From G965216255 sp965216255 (lineage in GTDB: Bacteria > Bacteroidota > Rhodothermia > Rhodothermales > Bin80): a stretch of DNA of 64,000 nt. Below are positions 29,306 to 38,490 of this stretch, one piece after another. The position numbers were made by a program, and so were the translations under genes. A model generated the notes under the pieces. That model did not search any database. It was not told where the DNA came from and saw nothing but the letters and a program-made list of their open reading frames with translations. The DNA is taken from the NCBI GenBank assembly GCA_965216255.1, contig OZ244148.1, positions 4,278,001-4,342,000 of the forward strand. Direction: 5' to 3'. Positions within the stretch are counted from its first letter, which is position 1. Every line of letters begins with the position of its first letter.

Positions 29306-29783
29306 TCTTTCTCTGCTCGAAACGCGCTAACAGTTCACGCCTAAGTTCAAGCCCGCTCTCGCTCAATGGGTCGCCTTGGTCCAACACATATTCGTCCCAC
29401 AGGAACTCAAGGGTTTCTTCGAAGTCCTCTCGCAGTTCCTGCTTTGTAGGCGCCGACAAAACAATACGCAATTCTGGCAAGGACGCTTCGAGGTACTGTC
29501 CGCACTGGGATTGGATCGGCGTTAGCCATATTGGGCGCTTGAACGCTAGAGAATATTCGGCAAAGCGTACCCATTCATACGCAAAAGGGCGAGTCTCCAC
29601 ATCCTGAACTGATAAGTCCCCTATGTGATACTCGCTGCTGTCCCAACGACCACAGGTAATCTGCACTGTGGACTCTGACTTTTCATTGAGAACAGCCACG
29701 TCAAAGTAGACGAACTGCTTCTCAAAGAGACTAGGGACATCTAAGACAAGTGGTGAGGAAGGCGTTTGTGTGCTACGGAGCAT
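29295..29783 (-). CDS. antitoxin-like partner, acidic
   Basis: 162 aa. The second half (YLEASLPELRIVLSAPT, then FEETLEFLWDEYVL with SESGLELRRELLARF) looks like the acidic regulatory tail seen with HicA-type partners: an alpha/beta unit with a predicted helix rich in Glu and Asp. The first half is beta-rich and unfamiliar. It overlaps the basic toxin-like gene by 11 bp downstream and the small protein upstream by 43 bp. No helix-turn-helix is obvious. Naming it an antitoxin is inference from position, charge and overlap. Confidence 0.45.
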   Translation of the reverse strand: MLRSTQTPSSPLVLDVPSLFEKQFVYFDVAVLNEKSESTVQITCGRWDSSEYHIGDLSVQDVETRPFAYEWVRFAEYSLAFKRPIWLTPIQSQCGQYLEASLPELRIVLSAPTKQELREDFEETLEFLWDEYVLDQGDPLSESGLELRRELLARFEQRKNVH

Positions 29784-30058
29784 GGTCTGTTTGGGGGTTC
29801 GATAAGGGCCATGCTATTGCTGCTCTTTACAAGGTAAAGCGGCTCGCCGCCGGCATTGTACGCATTCGGTACGCGGGCCACCTCGGCCACGTCAACCTTG
29901 AGCCGCAAGAGGGCTCCGTCACCGAGTCGCAATATAACGGGCTTATTATCCTCCTCGGTGACATCCACTACATCGGCGTCCACGATCTCGCCAAGTCTTA
30001 GGGTTTCTGATCTTTCTTGTGGGCATGATTGTAGGGTTGAGGGGATTGGGGTGCGCAA
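29741..30058 (-). CDS. small unknown protein, first gene of the toxin-like cassette
   Basis: 105 aa. The core reads IVDADVVDVTEEDNKPVILR, then DGALLRLKVDVAEVARV and GEPLYLVKSSNSMALI, a compact all-beta pattern of about 65 residues; the last 20 residues are unstructured and basic. I recognise only a vague similarity to small proteins with a P-V-x-L-R-L-x-D-G-x-x-L-R motif. Its stop lies inside the next gene, so the three reading frames form one chain. A shorter start at a downstream codon is possible. Confidence 0.45.
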   Translation of the reverse strand: MRTPIPSTLQSCPQERSETLRLGEIVDADVVDVTEEDNKPVILRLGDGALLRLKVDVAEVARVPNAYNAGGEPLYLVKSSNSMALIEPPNRPCSVAHKRLPHHLS

Positions 30059-30128
30059 TATACGTGGAATGCGATACAGGGTTCAATTGGTCGCGCCGGC
30101 AAGCCTTAGAGCCTAGTCTTCGTCCTGC

Positions 30129-30980
30129 TTAACAACCTTGGAACAAATCACCCTGCGACGTTTCCACGCGCCCGGCTACGTTTGGAGTTGCGAATCGCTT
30201 GCCGTCCAGTATCTCCTTCACGGTTAGCATTGGCACACGTGGATACAGTCTGCCGTGAACTTCCAAGTCCCCAGCCGATGCCATGAATGTGCGGTAACTC
30301 GAGGCTTGCCGCTTGCTCGGTGGATTTAGCATGATCAACCCTGCCATTACCGCATGGTCATCGTCGAGAACGCCACGCAGCGCTCGCATGATGGCAATGC
30401 CCACGTTTTCCCGCCCTTCACTTCCAGTATCATGCTTTGCGGATCCGGCTCACGAGGGAGCGCAGAGTACAGCCGCCCGTCTATGCCACGATCACCCATC
30501 TTGCGAGCCGTTACGAAGCCGTCTCCCTGCTCGACAGTTCACTTCTGGAATTGATATGCATTGCGCTGCCACAAGTCCGTAGCGCCCTCCAAGTTGCGCG
30601 GTACGTCGCCTATGACGAAATCACGGCCTTCCTTGAGATGCAGCCGTTCTTCAAGCCGGATCTTAGTTACGCGCTTTGTGGCATGTATGGCTATGTCTAT
30701 ACCGGTCCATTTTCGTCCCAACTTGTGCGCCGTTTCCAACGTCGTTCCACAGCCGCAAAATGGATCTAAAACGACATCGCCCTCGTAGCTGGATACAAGT
30801 ATTATTCGTTCTAGCAAGGCTAGAGGCTTTTGAGTATCGTATCCAAGACGTTCTTTGGACTTATTTGGGATACGGTCAATATTTGGTCCATATGTTTTGC
30901 AGAGGGTTCCCAGGGGGCGCATCGTGTAAATATACTTTTAAGCCATCCAAGCGTGGTGTTCCATCACGCTTGGAATGTAT
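30129..30980 (-). pseudogene. DNA (N4/N6) methyltransferase C-terminal remnant
   Basis: The best piece (about 30540-30890) reads ERLGYDTQKPLALLERIILV and EGDVVLDPFCGCGTTLETAH, the AdoMet-binding motif I of beta-class methyltransferases, then GRKWTGIDIAIHATK. Upstream (30890-30980), HDAPPGNPLQNIW is in another frame. Downstream the product shifts again to GDRGIDGRLYSALPREPD, then to the frame ending at 30129 with ALRGVLDDDHAVMAGLIML. The N-terminal half with the catalytic (D/N/S)PPY motif is missing at the junction with the GC-rich patch. It may be the dead remains of a restriction-modification or orphan methylase. Confidence 0.65.
30947..30973. repeat. 9-bp inverted repeat at the edge of the methylase remnant
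   Basis: CCAAGCGTG, nine bases, CACGCTTGG. It lies exactly where methyltransferase homology stops and the very GC-rich segment starts, so it may be an element end or a recombination scar. Confidence 0.5.
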
Positions 30981-31198
30981 CCTTCCTTCTGACCACCATT
31001 TCTCCAGCTTCCGGCGCGCTGACGGACGATCTCAGCCGGGCGGCAGCACCGGGCGCGATGATGTTTCGCTTGTTCGTATAGCCGTCTCGCGACCGCCGTT
31101 TACCCGCGCTCCCGGAATCGCCGCGCGCCGTGAAGAGGGCGAGTCTGGCCGTGAGCAGGGCGGCGGGCGGCGCTCCCGAGGGAGCCGCTCCCTCCGTC

Positions 31199-31552
31199 CT
31201 AACCCACCTGTCGAAGGAGCACGGCACGATGCAGACGCTTATGGCCCCGCGCGGCAACGCGCGCACGTTTCTCGCTCACTTCGTCGCCGGTCTCGATGAA
31301 GATCTCGATGCCCACCAGCAATTCCGCTCCATGGCTAACGGTGACATCGTTGCCGTCCACGCTGAGAGGACCAAGCGGAAGGATCGGCGCAAGTTGTGGC
31401 CGACGATCGTTTCGCTGAAGGCGGTCGAGAAGATGCGGCCAGCGCGCCACGAGATCATCGTCGCGACGGGGAGCAAGCTGCGCGGTTCGGGGGTCCAACT
31501 CTGGGGCTGGCGCGCCACAGGGATATTCACGGATCGCCGCAAGAAGGGCTGA
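31199..31552 (+). CDS. hypothetical protein in GC-rich foreign patch
   Basis: About 117 codons ending at 31552. The likely start is the ATG near 31229 (MQTLMAPRGNARTFLAHFVA). The composition is coherent (DEDLDAHQQFRSMANGDIV, then RPARHEIIVATGS) and the codon use is strongly GC3-rich. I do not recognise the family. An equally long minus-strand frame covers it, so the coding strand is not certain. GC content is far above neighbouring genes, suggesting acquisition from a GC-rich, perhaps alphaproteobacterial, donor. Confidence 0.35.
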   Translation, partial: LTHLSKEHGTMQTLMAPRGNARTFLAHFVAGLDEDLDAHQQFRSMANGDIVAVHAERTKRKDRRKLWPTIVSLKAVEKMRPARHEIIVATGSKLRGSGVQLWGWRATGIFTDRRKKG

Positions 31553-31641
31553 CCGGCGTGCTCCTGCGGACATCCTGGCGGCCTGACTTTGGCCTGGCAT
31601 CCTCCGTTTTCGGATTCGGCTCCCCGCAGCAGAGCGCCAGG

Positions 31642-31872
31642 ATGGCCTACAAGGATCCCGGTGTAGGGTGGGTAGGCGGCCGCGAACGGTTCGCGCGGCG
31701 CATGGCCGAACGCCGTGCCGCCGGCCTTTGCCCGCGCTGCGGCAAGAGACAGCCCGCGCCTGATGGCAGTGTCTGCGAGCCTAGCACTGAAAAGCGCTGC
31801 GTCTTCGGGCGCGCCCGCGATGCCAGGCTCCGGGCCGCCGCCGAGCCGCGCACACGTGCAAACCTGAACCAT
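31642..31872 (+). pseudogene. fragment of a Cys-rich CPRC-type protein
   Basis: Starts MAYKDPGVGWVGGRERFARR and continues RRAAGLCPRCGKRQPAPDGS, then VCEPSTEKR. It resembles repeat-type zinc-ribbon proteins that I associate with GC-rich alphaproteobacterial accessory DNA, where CPRC is followed by CEPC. Here the fourth cysteine is serine (Cys30, Cys33, Cys45, Ser48), and the composition changes abruptly after about 31860 to AT-rich sequence, so the gene is cut there. Confidence 0.4.
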
Positions 31873-32133
31873 CCTCAATCCTGTATGTCCGGGCACTATC
31901 CAAACCATCGAGCAACTTCTGCTTACATTTCGCAATCCGGCATTTTCCAACGATCTTTCTCTGCACTCTTTTGGCAGTATACATTCTCTGTAGCCATGAT
32001 TTCGGTATCTGGCCACAAGCAAGTATGCGGCCGGCAGCAAGGACATGCATCATCCCTTAAATTGGCGAATGAGTCCATGGTTTGCCGTCGCAACCATGTT
32101 GGGCTCTAACGCAAGGCAAAGGGGAAGTGGCCC

Positions 32134-33084
32134 ATGGAATTTATTCATCAACCGTTATCGCGCAGAAAGCTGCTCCAGATTGGCGCAAGCACCCTGCTGT
32201 TACCCGTCCGTCGTATCGTTGGCCGTGCGGATTCCGTTTGTCTAGGCATTATTGCAGATCTGCATCACGGTCTCGCACCGCGGGCGATGGAGCGCTTGGA
32301 TACATTTATGCAGGCTGTGCACACACGCAAACCTGATGCCATCCTTCAATTGGGCGACTTTAATTTCGGTACAACCGAGAGCGAAGAATGCTTGGACCTT
32401 TGGCGTACGTTTGATGGTCCGCGCTACCACGTGTTGGGCAATCACGACATGGACTATCTCACAAAGGACACTATTGTGCAAAAGTGGGATATGATTGGCC
32501 CATACTACTCCTTCGATCTAGTTGCTTTCCATGCAGTCGTGCTTGATCGCAACAATCTAAAGACGAGCGACGGATACGCGCCCTATAACGAAGCTAACTT
32601 CTACGTTGACGCATCCCTGCGTGGCTATGCCGACAGCGCCCAACTGGCGTGGCTTCGAGAAGACCTCGCCTCAACAAACTTACCTATAGTCATTTTTGTG
32701 CATCAGGGTTTGGGCCGCCCGACTTCCATGCCTAGAGCCAGTCGTGCGATAGAGGCTGTGTTGGAGGAACACAACAGAAAAGCAGGAGGGAGCAAGGTAG
32801 TGGCTTGCTTCTGTGGGCATCACCATATTGACCGGTACGCCCGCAAGAACGGTATCCACTACGTGTGGATTAATAGTGCTTCCTATTACTGGGTTGGTGA
32901 AGAGTATGGACGTATGGCACCCTACACCCGTGCCTTGTTTACGTTTCTGACGTTCCATGCAGATGGTCTAATTGAAATAGAAGCCAGTCACGCCGAGTGG
33001 GAAGCGCCCTCGCCCAAGGAACGCGAATTCCCACGGGCTGCCGAATTGACACCTTTTATTCGGGCACGCCGCTTGGAGCTGTGA
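32134..33084 (+). CDS. calcineurin-like metallophosphoesterase with Tat leader
   Basis: 316 aa. A purine-rich AAAGGGGAAG sits just upstream of the ATG. The N-terminus SRRKLLQIG (residues 9-17) is a twin-arginine motif followed by a hydrophobic stretch, so folded export is likely. All five metallophosphoesterase motifs are present: ADLHHG (D42, H44), LGDFN (D75), LGNHD (103-105), FVHQG (H190) and GHHH (228-231). Such exported enzymes hydrolyse phosphate mono- or diesters. It is intact, in a region of broken neighbours. Confidence 0.88.
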   Translation: MEFIHQPLSRRKLLQIGASTLLLPVRRIVGRADSVCLGIIADLHHGLAPRAMERLDTFMQAVHTRKPDAILQLGDFNFGTTESEECLDLWRTFDGPRYHVLGNHDMDYLTKDTIVQKWDMIGPYYSFDLVAFHAVVLDRNNLKTSDGYAPYNEANFYVDASLRGYADSAQLAWLREDLASTNLPIVIFVHQGLGRPTSMPRASRAIEAVLEEHNRKAGGSKVVACFCGHHHIDRYARKNGIHYVWINSASYYWVGEEYGRMAPYTRALFTFLTFHADGLIEIEASHAEWEAPSPKEREFPRAAELTPFIRARRLEL

Positions 33085-33785
33085 GCATACACTGGACTTG
33101 CTTGCTAGTGTTGAACTCCCAAGATCAGCTTATTGTCTAGTGACAATCCCCGAGATAACTCACGATGGGCCGCATCAATAGTTGCAGGACATGTTAGGTG
33201 TGCAACAAAGCCCATGTAACGTGATGCAAGAAATGCTACTTTCGAGCCCGCTTTAGGAGTAATTCCGGGGTTTGAGGCATCCAATAGCTTCTACCCCGAC
33301 TATCCACCAAAATGCATACTGGCCAGTTGGTGTCGTGCGTAAGTATTGGATTCTTATGCGGCTATACTAAAATAATACATGGCTTGTTCCGGTTTTGTAT
33401 CGGAACCTGAACATCGCTCACGGGGTGCTCCACTGCCTCCGCAGCACAGGAACATGTACTGACTGCCCCCTTCAATAAATCCGTAAGAGTCTCCGGTTCC
33501 TACGCGGAAAAGCTAACGTCCGATGCCGGAGCCATCCTACTGTGTGCACTCGTTACCGGAGCCGGCCTCATGGAATGCCTGGGTGCGCGCCTCTTTGATC
33601 CCCGCCGCGTATACCCGATAGCCTGGAAGGGGTCCCGTGATCAACGTCAATAGTAAAGGGGGGCAGCGACAAATATGTTTGTGCACAAATGCGCATGTGC
33701 GCTCTTGGGCACACCATGATAGCAGATACTTTCTCGAGGTCTCAATAGCCGCCGCTGACATATGTACATACATTCAAATAAGGCG
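33085..33785. other. gene-free stretch of about 700 bp
   Basis: No frame has recognisable content and base composition is mixed. Short palindromic material is present (for example TGTGCACA near 33679), but there is no RNA gene or element end that I can name. It lies between two convergent genes. Confidence 0.5.
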
Positions 33786-34559
33786 TCAGTGCGTAAGGGC
33801 GTACAGAATGAAATTGATGGCCATCTGAAAGCTAACCGTGGATGCAGATCCTAGGGCTCGTCCGCCGGGCCACTCCCAGCCGTCACCGATATCCTGGTTA
33901 TAGCAGATTACTACCGTGATGCGGCCGGTATCATCCGTGATTCCGTAGTAGATGTCGTCCATGGGCCCGAATCGCATTCTGTAGCCCCATCGGCCGCCGT
34001 TCTTGGTCGAGATCGCGGTGTCCGGGTCAATGTCGTAGTAAAGCGACCAAATAGGATGTGCGGCTGTTAGTTCGAAGGGTTCCCGCTCCGGATAAACGCG
34101 CTTGATATTGTCGTACATGTTGTGCCACTGCGGGCCGGTGCTTCCCCTCCCGTAGTCATGGAAATCATCTATAATGAGGAAGCCACCGCGGTCGAGATAT
34201 CGACGCAGTCGTGCGACTTCGTCCTCGTTGGTGCGCCAGTAACCCGGTTCGGTGAGGTACAGCACGGGGAATGCGAAAATCCGGTCATCCGAGAGCGGAA
34301 GTACAATAGGCGGTCCTTCAACGTAAAGGCCCGTCGTCCGGTCAATGGCCTCATGCAGATTTAGCTCCGCTGTAGGATAATCCGTAGCCCAGGCATTACC
34401 CCGCAAGCCTGGATGGCTCTCATACTGCACCCGAACGAATCTAAACCCCAGATCCTGTGAGGCGCCCAGCGACAGGGCTGCCAGCAGCACGCATGCCAGC
34501 AAACGGGCAGAAAGCACTCGCGCGCAGGTCAAAGATGGATCAGCGTTGGTACGGGACAC
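33786..34559 (-). CDS. DUF4159 domain protein, exported
   Basis: 257 aa with an N-terminal hydrophobic segment (LLACVLLAALSLGAS). The DUF4159 pattern follows: FRFVRVQYES, WATDYPTAELNLHEAI, VLYLTEPGYWRTNEDEVARL, FLIIDDFHDYG, then HPIWSLYYDID near residue 165. DUF4159 proteins are exported or membrane-anchored and of unknown function, with a flavodoxin-like fold predicted. The gene begins 20 bp inside the end of the upstream aminotransferase, so the two are probably coupled. Confidence 0.82.
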   Translation of the reverse strand: MSRTNADPSLTCARVLSARLLACVLLAALSLGASQDLGFRFVRVQYESHPGLRGNAWATDYPTAELNLHEAIDRTTGLYVEGPPIVLPLSDDRIFAFPVLYLTEPGYWRTNEDEVARLRRYLDRGGFLIIDDFHDYGRGSTGPQWHNMYDNIKRVYPEREPFELTAAHPIWSLYYDIDPDTAISTKNGGRWGYRMRFGPMDDIYYGITDDTGRITVVICYNQDIGDGWEWPGGRALGSASTVSFQMAINFILYALTH

Positions 34560-35640
34560 TCCTTACTACAGCAAAGGTGTTAGCGAAGGCCTGCATTTCG
34601 TCCTCAGTTCCGATACTGATTCGGCACCAGTCGAGGTAGGGCGGGAATGGTCTGCCGACCAGGATTCCCCTTGCTTCCATGCTCCGTTGGAACGCGGCAA
34701 TGTCGCTGCCGAGGTGGAAGAAAATGAAGTTAGCGTGCGATGCCGGGCACCGGTAGCCGAGTCCCCGGATGTATTCGGTAGCCACGCTACGGCTTGTCTG
34801 TATCCTTGCACGGCATGCCACCACAAAATCCTGGTCCTGATATGCCGCAATAGCCGCCCGCACGCCAAGTATGTTTAGCGACGAAGAGGCGCGGTACTGG
34901 CGCAGTCGGCGGGCAATATCGGGTCGGGCCAACGCGTAGCCGACGCGAAGTCCCGCAAGGCCGTAAACCTTCGAAAAGGTTCGAGAGACGACAATGTTGT
35001 GGTTGCCTGCTACCATGGAGGCCATGGAGCGGTACTGCGGATCGTCCACTAGTTCGAAGTAGGCCTCGTCCACCAGGACCACCGCACGCCTTGAGACTTC
35101 TTCGCAGAAGCTGGCTAGTGCTTCGCCGGGGCAAATCGTGCCGGTCGGATTGTTGGGGTTGCAGACAAACACCAGGTCGACGCTTTGCGTCGTTCTACGC
35201 TCCATTTCGTTGAGATCAATCAGGAGTTCGTCGTCCAGCGGCACCCGGTGCACGTAGGCCGCAATCGTCTTGGCGTGCCGCTCGATGCCCTCGTACGTGG
35301 GATGGGCTACCAGGACTTCGCCTCCGGCCAGACCATAGGCCATGGCTGTCATGCGCAGTACTTCCTGCGAACCCGCGCCTAGTACTACGTGCTCAGGCGT
35401 GAGACCCTCCTGCTGCGCGATCATCCGTTCGAGATCGGCATAGGACGCGTTGGGATAGAGATTTGCCTCTGAAAGCGCGACCATGACGGCCTCACGGGCC
35501 GCTGCAGAAGGCCCGTACGGATTCTCATTGCTATGTAACCGGATGGGAATGGTGCCTCTTGGACTTAGGCGGAGAGCGGGGCGGAAGGCAAGCCCCGTCA
35601 TTGCTGTTGCACCGACAGAAAGCAACTGGCGTCTGTTCAT
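34540..35640 (-). CDS. HisC-like PLP aminotransferase with Tat-type leader
   Basis: 366 aa. It starts MNRRQLLSVGATAMTG, a twin-arginine-like leader, then RLHSNENPYGPS, the fold-type I aminotransferase start. Key elements are NPNNPTGT (161-168), VDEAYFEL (190-197) and SRTFSKVYGLAGLRVGYA with the PLP lysine K224. The sequence is closest to histidinol-phosphate aminotransferases, but an exported copy is unlikely to serve histidine synthesis; a periplasmic amino-acid or aromatic aminotransferase is an alternative. The true N-terminus could be shorter, but no better start is visible. Confidence 0.82.
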   Translation of the reverse strand: MNRRQLLSVGATAMTGLAFRPALRLSPRGTIPIRLHSNENPYGPSAAAREAVMVALSEANLYPNASYADLERMIAQQEGLTPEHVVLGAGSQEVLRMTAMAYGLAGGEVLVAHPTYEGIERHAKTIAAYVHRVPLDDELLIDLNEMERRTTQSVDLVFVCNPNNPTGTICPGEALASFCEEVSRRAVVLVDEAYFELVDDPQYRSMASMVAGNHNIVVSRTFSKVYGLAGLRVGYALARPDIARRLRQYRASSSLNILGVRAAIAAYQDQDFVVACRARIQTSRSVATEYIRGLGYRCPASHANFIFFHLGSDIAAFQRSMEARGILVGRPFPPYLDWCRISIGTEDEMQAFANTFAVVRSVPYQR

Positions 35641-35701
35641 GGTCTACCTGGATTAATTGCAAAACTATACACTACAATCGGTGAGAGGGCAATAGCAAGT
35701 G

Positions 35702-36691
35702 CTAGATCGAGATCCAGCGCCCGCCTTGGGCACTCTCGAACAGGGCATCGATGACGCGCATGTTGGCCAGGGAATCCTGTAGTGGCGGCATTTCCCGGAC
35801 CCCGTGGAAGACGCTCCTGGCGAAAGCGTCCGTCTGTAGTCCATACTGGTCTGCTGGGCTTATGGTAATGGTCTCTATGCCGGATGCCGTGGCATGCCAT
35901 ATGCGCGTAGTACGGTCCGGAGGCGCATTGAACGGCACCTCGACCTCCAGGCGGCCTTCCTCGCCCAAGACGTGCACTCGCTGATAGCGGTGGAGCTGCG
36001 TCGCGCAGCTGAACGTCGCGGTGCCGTCAGCAAAGTCCAGCAGCGCACTTGTCATGCGGTCGGTGCCGAAGCCGGCGTCGAGGTCGATGCTGGCGCAGAC
36101 ACGAATTGGCTCTCGGCCAAATAGGTAGCGTGAAAGGGATACGTTGTAGCAGCCAATGTCCATGAGAGCGCCGCCCCCCATTTGGAACTGATTCCGGATG
36201 TTGCCAGGGTCGATGTTGTAGTACGTGAAGAATGAGTGGATCATCCGAATCTTGCCGACAAGGCCACGACTTACGAGATTCCGCGCCATTTGCCACTGCG
36301 GGTGGTGCCGATACATGAATGCTTCGGCCACAAAAAGGTGCGGATGGCGTGCGGAGGCTTCCAACAGCCGCCGCGTATCCGCTGCGTTCAGGCCTATCGG
36401 CTTTTCGCACAGCACGTGCTTGTTCGATGCCAGGCAGCGAATTGTCCAGTCGACATGTAGGTGGTTCGGCAACGGGATGTATACCGCGTCCACTTCCGCC
36501 GATTCTAGGAGGGCTTCGTACGACCCGTAGGCGGAGCCGATACCGTGCAGGCGGGCGATAGTGCGAGCGCGCTCGATGCTGCGTGAGGCAATGGCAGTCA
36601 CAAGGCCGGAGGTACTGGCCTGTATGGCGGGAATGACCTTTTCTCTGGCGATGCGTGCCGTAGACAGAATGCCCCAGCGAAGCCTGTTCAT
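35702..36691 (-). CDS. Gfo/Idh/MocA family oxidoreductase
   Basis: 329 aa NAD(P)-dependent sugar-type dehydrogenase. The N-terminal Rossmann strand is LRWGILSTARIA, followed by YIPLPNHLHVDWTIRCL and the cofactor and catalytic motif HVLCEKPIGLNAADT. MGGGALMDIGCYNVSLSRYL belongs to the C-terminal fold. The sequence resembles D-xylose 1-dehydrogenase (NADP) and related enzymes, but the substrate is not determinable. It is divergent from rhaB, with a 180-bp shared intergenic region that should hold both promoters. Confidence 0.85.
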   Translation of the reverse strand: MNRLRWGILSTARIAREKVIPAIQASTSGLVTAIASRSIERARTIARLHGIGSAYGSYEALLESAEVDAVYIPLPNHLHVDWTIRCLASNKHVLCEKPIGLNAADTRRLLEASARHPHLFVAEAFMYRHHPQWQMARNLVSRGLVGKIRMIHSFFTYYNIDPGNIRNQFQMGGGALMDIGCYNVSLSRYLFGREPIRVCASIDLDAGFGTDRMTSALLDFADGTATFSCATQLHRYQRVHVLGEEGRLEVEVPFNAPPDRTTRIWHATASGIETITISPADQYGLQTDAFARSVFHGVREMPPLQDSLANMRVIDALFESAQGGRWISI

Positions 36692-36872
36692 TTTACCTGG
36701 TGAATTGTTTTATTGGGGAATTATTGCCTTGATCATGCGAACACCAGGAAAAGTACGACACTGTGCTCCGGATGGTGGTGGTGGTGGGGTGGGGTAGTGG
36801 CGTTCAGCAGCGCTTCCCTGAACTTAGGCCGCAGCGAAGTATGCAGCGCGATCTGTCAACGGTGTTCGGCTC

Positions 36873-38297
36873 GTGAGTCTGTCTGCCATGAATATGCAGC
36901 GATACCTCGCTTTTGATCTCGGTGCCTCCAGTGGACGGGCGATACTCGGTGCGTTTGATGGCCGGCGCATGCATATGCGCGAAATCCACCGATTCCCAAC
37001 GCCCATGATCGTACACGGCGAGAGCCTGTATTGGGATTTGGACGCCGTGTGGGTGGGCATGCAGGAAGCGCTTCGACGCCTCGTGGCGACGGGCATCGTT
37101 GTCCAAAGCTTGAGTGTCGATTCCTGGGGTCTGGATTATGTCCCGCTGGGCGCGGACATGCGGCCAGTTCGCCGCGCACACTGCTACCGTGATCCGCGCA
37201 CAAATGGCATGGACCGACGGGCTGCGCAGCTGGTAGCCGAAGGGGAGCAGTATGCGATTACCGGTGTGCAGGCCATGTCATTCAACACGCTCTACCAGGT
37301 CCTGGCAGACAAGCTATTGGCGCCCGAGATCTTTGCGGCCACCGCTTGCCGCCTGCTCATTGCCGATTACTTCAATTTTCGGTTCACCGGACGCACTGCG
37401 TCAGAGGCGTCGCTTGCGAGCACCACCCAGCTGCTGGATCCCGGAGTTGTGGACTGGGCCGCTGACCTCATGCATGCGCTGGGTTTTAACCCCGTTACGT
37501 GGCCTGAAATCGTACTTCCGGGGACCGTGCTCGGCCCTGTCCGCAGCGCCGAGGCGGTACATGCAGTTGCGGGATGCTCCCATGATACGGCCTGCGCCGT
37601 GGCAGCGGTGCCGGCAGAGGCTGGGAGCGGATCCTGGGCATTCCTAAGTAGTGGTACGTGGTCACTCATGGGCGTCGAGTTGCAGCATCCGATTCGGACG
37701 GAGGCCGCACGTCTTGCGGGATTCACGAACGAAGTAGGCTTTGGCGGGACCATTCGCCTCTTGAAAAACCTGACGGGACTGTGGATCCTGCAGGAGTGCG
37801 AGCGCGCATGGCGTGAGCAGGGAGTACGGGTCGGATATGGCACGCTTCTGGCAGAGGCCTTGGAGGCAGAGCAGATAACGGGATATATGGATGTAGGTGA
37901 TGTGAGGTTTGCACAGCGCGCAAACATGCCGTCCGTCATCCGTACCTATTGCAGGGAGCATGCCATCACCGTGCCGGAAACACGAGGCTCCCTTGTGCGG
38001 CTGATACTTGGGAGTCTGGCAGAGAAGTACCGACAGGTCCTCCGCCAACTGGAGGACCTGTTGGGGCACCGGCTTGACATTTTGCATGTAGTGGGAGGCG
38101 GCTCTCGCAACGCCCTGCTGAACCAGTGGACGGCAGATTGCTGCAATTGCCTTGTGGTGGCGGGGCCTGCGGAGGCGACGGCGCTTGGCAACCTGCTGAT
38201 ACAGGCACGTGCGATGCAGGATGTGACTAGTAGCGCCGCACTGCGAGAGGTGGCGCGTAGCAGCTCTGATCTGCGGGTCTATTGCCCCAAGCCGTAG
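36873..38297 (+). CDS. rhaB: rhamnulokinase
   Basis: 474 aa FGGY kinase; initiation at either 36873 or the ATG at 36888 fits. Diagnostic are YLAFDLGASSGRAILGAFDG, YWDLDAVW, SLSVDSWGLDYVPLG, SFNTLYQV and SSGTWSLMGVE. The C-terminal ADP site is ILHVVGGGSRNALLNQW. It phosphorylates L-rhamnulose to L-rhamnulose 1-phosphate. No isomerase or aldolase of the rhamnose pathway is in the window, so it may be part of a dispersed pathway. Confidence 0.92.
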   Translation: MSLSAMNMQRYLAFDLGASSGRAILGAFDGRRMHMREIHRFPTPMIVHGESLYWDLDAVWVGMQEALRRLVATGIVVQSLSVDSWGLDYVPLGADMRPVRRAHCYRDPRTNGMDRRAAQLVAEGEQYAITGVQAMSFNTLYQVLADKLLAPEIFAATACRLLIADYFNFRFTGRTASEASLASTTQLLDPGVVDWAADLMHALGFNPVTWPEIVLPGTVLGPVRSAEAVHAVAGCSHDTACAVAAVPAEAGSGSWAFLSSGTWSLMGVELQHPIRTEAARLAGFTNEVGFGGTIRLLKNLTGLWILQECERAWREQGVRVGYGTLLAEALEAEQITGYMDVGDVRFAQRANMPSVIRTYCREHAITVPETRGSLVRLILGSLAEKYRQVLRQLEDLLGHRLDILHVVGGGSRNALLNQWTADCCNCLVVAGPAEATALGNLLIQARAMQDVTSSAALREVARSSSDLRVYCPKP

Positions 38298-38490
38298 CAA
38301 CTGTGATTCCAATGGAATCTTCAGGAACTCGCCCCAATTCGGCCGTCCAAGGTAACACCCCGTCCCAGTGCAACGGGCGTTTACCGCCTGTAAGGCTTGC
38401 CCTTATCAATTCTGCCAAAAAGTACTACCTTGCCGGCTTGCACGAGTATAGGTAGGCGTACCTTGAACCCGCCCACCGCATTGCATAAGC

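Noticed and set aside
31276..32046. 256-aa minus-strand open frame in the GC-rich patch
   Set aside because: Composition is proline/arginine-rich and low in motif content, and it crosses the composition border at 31870; the plus-strand frames look more protein-like.
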